A DNA stretch of 11,538 nt, taken from Firmicutes bacterium UBA4882 (GTDB lineage: Bacteria; Bacillota; UBA4882). A program made the translations under genes and the position numbers. The stretch's first letter is position 1, and every line of letters starts with the position of its first letter. The notes under the pieces were generated by a model that did not search any database, had not been told where the DNA came from, and saw nothing but the letters and a program-made list of their open reading frames with translations. The stretch is from assembly GCA_002399265.1 (NCBI GenBank), contig DHDG01000058.1, forward strand, positions 4,223 through 15,760, in the 5' to 3' direction. Below, in pieces: positions 8,017 to 11,538 of this stretch.

Positions 8017-8038
8017 CATAAGGGAGGAACCTGCCAGG

Positions 8039-8356
8039 ATGCAGGATTTGATCGCTAGCAGTAAAGCGAAAGTAGTCGGTTACAAACAGACCCTGCGCGC
8101 ACTGAAACAGGATCAGGCCGCTCGAGTATTGTTGGCTGCGGATGCCGAAGAAGATTTGGTGCAGCAGATTACCGAAGTTTGTCAGGAAAAAGGCTTATCG
8201 ATCGAAAAAACGACATTTTCTCAAAGCGATTTGGGGAAATTATGTAAGATTGAGGTTGGAGCAAGCGTGGTCACGCTTTTGCGTGAACCGGGCCAGTCCA
8301 CCCCAGATCAACAGTGTTTGCCGGGAAGGAGGTGTAGCAATCATGCCGACCATTAA
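8039..8356 (+). CDS. rplGB: L7Ae-family ribosomal protein (YbxF/RplGB-like, K-turn RNA binding)
   Basis: Small RNA-binding protein of the L7Ae/L30e/S12e family, the counterpart of B. subtilis YbxF (RplGB), known to bind kink-turn RNA and encoded at this same place between rpoC and rpsL. The core (residues 1-81) shows the family's GYKQTLRALK near the N-terminus and the signature LGKLCKIEVGA at 65-75. YbxF is about 82 residues, but this frame runs to 105. The last 24 residues look unlike the family and are read through the rpsL ribosome binding site and 14 nt into rpsL, so translation of the two genes may be coupled. AGGGAGGA (8021-8028) lies 10 nt before the ATG. The family assignment is firm. 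A function in the ribosome or as a K-turn regulator is inferred from the family. Confidence 0.92.
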   Translation: MQDLIASSKAKVVGYKQTLRALKQDQAARVLLAADAEEDLVQQITEVCQEKGLSIEKTTFSQSDLGKLCKIEVGASVVTLLREPGQSTPDQQCLPGRRCSNHADH

Positions 8357-8783
8357 TCAGCTGGTTCGTAAAGGACGCAAGTCGATTGCTGTTAAGAGCG
8401 GCGCTCCGGCTTTGCGGTGGTCATACAACACCAATCGTGAAGAAGCAGTCAGCAGTAAAAAAGGCAACCCGCAGAAGCGCGGAGTATGCACCCGCGTTTC
8501 CACCATGACTCCGAAAAAGCCGAACTCAGCTTTGCGGAAGACCGCAAGAGTGAGGCTTACTAACCGGATCGAGGTTACCGCCTATATTCCGGGTGAAGGG
8601 CACAACCTCCAGGAGCACTCAGTAGTATTGATCCGCGGCGGTCGTGTCAAAGATCTTCCCGGCGTCCGTTATCACATTATTCGTGGTACTCTTGATACAT
8701 CCGGTGTCCAGGATCGCAGGCAAGGTCGCTCGTTATACGGCGCCAAACGGCCGAAAGCCGCTGCGACGAAGGGCAAGAAGTAA
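8343..8783 (+). CDS. rpsL: 30S ribosomal protein S12 (RpsL)
   Basis: S12 sits at the decoding centre of the 30S subunit and governs accuracy and streptomycin response. The 146-residue protein begins MPTINQLVRKGRKS and contains TPKKPNSALRK (56-66), GHNLQEHSVVLIRGGRVKDLPGV (86-108, key part RVKDLPG) and QGRSLYGAKRPK near the end. Lys58 and Lys103, equivalent to E. coli Lys43 and Lys88 (counting Met), are wild type, so the classical streptomycin-resistance changes are absent. The extra residues at about 25-42 relative to E. coli are typical of Gram-positive S12. AAGGAGGT (8326-8333) lies 9 nt before ATG 8343. The frame is open upstream to 8142, but that part overlaps the L7Ae gene and is not translated as S12. 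rpsG starts 17 nt after the stop. Confidence 0.98.
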   Translation: MPTINQLVRKGRKSIAVKSGAPALRWSYNTNREEAVSSKKGNPQKRGVCTRVSTMTPKKPNSALRKTARVRLTNRIEVTAYIPGEGHNLQEHSVVLIRGGRVKDLPGVRYHIIRGTLDTSGVQDRRQGRSLYGAKRPKAAATKGKK

Positions 8784-8785
8784 AA

Positions 8786-8793
8786 AGGGGGGA
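8786..8793 (+). promoter_or_regulatory. Ribosome binding site supporting the TTG start of rpsG
   Basis: AGGGGGGA lies 7 nt before TTG 8801. It is the only strong site in the 17-nt rpsL-rpsG gap and supports the rare TTG start. Confidence 0.65.
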
Positions 8794-8800
8794 CTCCTGG

Positions 8801-9271
8801 TTGCCTAGAAGAGGCTATATAGCCAAACGCGAAATTTTGCCTGATCCGTTGTATCAGAGCAAAGTCGTCTCACAATTTATCAGTAAGATTATGTATTCCG
8901 GCAAAAAGGGCGTTGCCGAAAGAGTTATGTATGATGCTTTTGACCTCATCAAGGAAAAAACCGGCAAAGATCCGCTGGAAGTATTCCAAACAGCGATGAA
9001 GAATGTCATGCCGGTACTTGAAGTCAAAGCCCGCAGAGTCGGTGGTGCTACCTACCAAGTTCCGGTAGAAGTTCGCCCCGAGCGCCGTACTGCTTTGGCA
9101 ATGCGCTGGTTAATCAGCTATTCACGTAAACGCGGCGAGAAAACGATGGTCGAGAAATTGGCCGGAGAGATTATGGATGCCGCGTCAGGCGTGGGTGCCT
9201 CGATTAAGAAGCGTGAAGATACCCATAAAATGGCAGAGGCCAACCGTGCATTTGCTCATTACCGTTGGTAA
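8801..9271 (+). CDS. rpsG: 30S ribosomal protein S7 (RpsG)
   Basis: S7 nucleates assembly of the 30S head by binding the 3' major domain of 16S rRNA and contacts mRNA near the E site. The 156 residues match the usual Bacillota length and start MPRRGYIAKREILPDP, so TTG 8801 is the correct start; the next in-frame ATG would remove essential sequence. The family core is at about 70-95 (EVKARRVGG, then VEVRPERR), and the chain ends KKREDTHKMAEANRAFAHYRW at 137-156 (key part THKMAEAN). In E. coli, S7 represses its own operon by binding the rpsL-rpsG gap. The gap here is only 17 nt, too short for that structure, so S7 autoregulation at this site is unlikely. Confidence 0.98.
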   Translation: MPRRGYIAKREILPDPLYQSKVVSQFISKIMYSGKKGVAERVMYDAFDLIKEKTGKDPLEVFQTAMKNVMPVLEVKARRVGGATYQVPVEVRPERRTALAMRWLISYSRKRGEKTMVEKLAGEIMDAASGVGASIKKREDTHKMAEANRAFAHYRW

Positions 9272-9287
9272 AGATTTGGAGTATAAT
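9259..9287 (+). promoter_or_regulatory. Weak candidate promoter before fusA
   Basis: A perfect TATAAT at 9282-9287 lies in the short rpsG-fusA gap. At 17 nt spacing the -35 position holds TTACCG (9259-9264), only three of six matches and inside the end of rpsG, and there is no TGn extension. It might give some extra fusA-tuf transcription, but a chance hexamer is quite possible. Confidence 0.25.
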
Positions 9288-9316
9288 AGAGCCTGTGTTG
9301 AAGGAGGTATGAGATG

Positions 9317-11383
<2,067 letters not shown>

Positions 11384-11412
11384 GCTAATACCCGAAATCC
11401 GGCAGGCGGCAC

Positions 11413-11444
11413 GCGCGGCCTGAAACTAAAGCAAAAGGCCGTGT
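11413..11444 (+). other. GC-rich hairpin after fusA
   Basis: CGGCCT (11416-11421) pairs with AGGCCG (11436-11441). The stem extends outward three more pairs, two of them G-U (11413-11415 with 11442-11444), around a 14-nt loop. No run of U follows, so it is not a standard intrinsic terminator. It could slow 3' decay of the fusA mRNA or mark a processing point between fusA and tuf. Confidence 0.4.
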
Positions 11445-11453
11445 TGATATAAA
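11445..11453 (+). promoter_or_regulatory. Weak candidate tuf promoter (extended -10 only)
   Basis: TGaTATAAA matches an extended -10 element at five of six hexamer positions. No acceptable -35 is found 16-18 nt upstream. Separate tuf promoters are common in bacteria, but this one is only weakly supported. Confidence 0.22.
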
Positions 11454-11465
11454 GAACGAGTTAAA

Positions 11466-11486
11466 TTGGGAGAGGAAGACTCCCGA
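11466..11486 (+). other. Small hairpin before the tuf ribosome binding site
   Basis: GGGAG (11468-11472) pairs with CTCCC (11480-11484), extended by T-G and T-A pairs on the outside, around the 7-nt loop AGGAAGA. It ends 11 nt before AAGGAGG (11498-11504). There is no U-tract. Its place resembles the hairpin before the L7Ae gene. Confidence 0.35.
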
Positions 11487-11515
11487 CATTCCGGTTGAAG
11501 GAGGAAGTAAGATTA

Positions 11516-11538
11516 ATGGCTAAGCAAAAATTCGAGCG
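11516..11538 (+). CDS. tuf: Elongation factor Tu, N-terminal fragment (cut by window end)
   Basis: The window ends after seven full codons, MAKQKFE, plus two bases of a probable Arg codon. This matches the start of EF-Tu, the GTPase that brings aminoacyl-tRNA to the ribosome. AAGGAGG (11498-11504) lies 11 nt upstream of ATG 11516. Its place directly after fusA is that of tuf in the str operon. The identification rests on the short N-terminus plus gene order, both of which agree. Confidence 0.9.

Noticed and set aside
8142..8342. 67-codon upstream extension of the rpsL frame
   Set aside because: S12 clearly begins MPTINQL at 8343 with an ideal ribosome site; the upstream part is out of frame within the L7Ae gene.
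11413..11444. Intrinsic terminator ending the fusA transcript
   Set aside because: The hairpin is followed by a mixed sequence, TTGATATAAAG, with no run of T, so termination is not supported.

Overview
This window is a core transcription/translation gene cluster from a bacterium of the phylum Bacillota (Firmicutes). On the + strand it reads rpoB, rpoC, an L7Ae-type ribosomal protein gene (ybxF/rplGB), rpsL, rpsG, fusA and the first codons of tuf. The L7Ae-like gene between rpoC and rpsL, the strong AAGGAGG-type ribosome binding sites and the protein sequences all point to Bacillota. RpoB lacks the extra beta-lobe segment of Bacillus and several motifs look clostridial or Negativicutes-like, so an anaerobic clostridial or Negativicutes lineage is my best guess. 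I cannot fix the genus.

Region by region: bases 1-394 are non-coding. They hold a promoter with a consensus -35 and an extended -10 (34-62), a leader of about 325 nt with an attenuator-like hairpin and U-rich tail (180-222), and a second hairpin (321-366) just before the rpoB ribosome binding site. rpoB (395-4420) and rpoC (4435-7947) follow, 14 nt apart. The 91-nt gap after rpoC carries a second promoter of the same architecture and a hairpin close to the predicted transcript start. It leads into the L7Ae-like gene, whose 3' end overlaps rpsL by 14 nt, then rpsG (TTG start) and fusA. The 132-nt gap between fusA and tuf holds two hairpins and at best a weak promoter. The window ends 23 nt into tuf.

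The genes supply the two large RNA polymerase subunits, ribosomal proteins S12 and S7 and a K-turn-binding L7Ae relative, and the elongation factors EF-G and EF-Tu. The layout suggests an rpoBC transcription unit and a separately boosted str-type unit, with readthrough between them.

I found no mobile element, CRISPR array, tRNA, rRNA or defence system, and no sign of a new multi-gene system. What stands out lies inside familiar genes. RpoB has an extra segment of about 115 residues absent from my recalled E. coli and B. subtilis sequences, a long acidic C-terminal tail, and a Gly at the rifampicin-contact position that is Asp516 in E. coli. The rpoB leader also looks attenuated. Comparisons with E. 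coli, B. subtilis and M. tuberculosis are from memory, not from a computed alignment.
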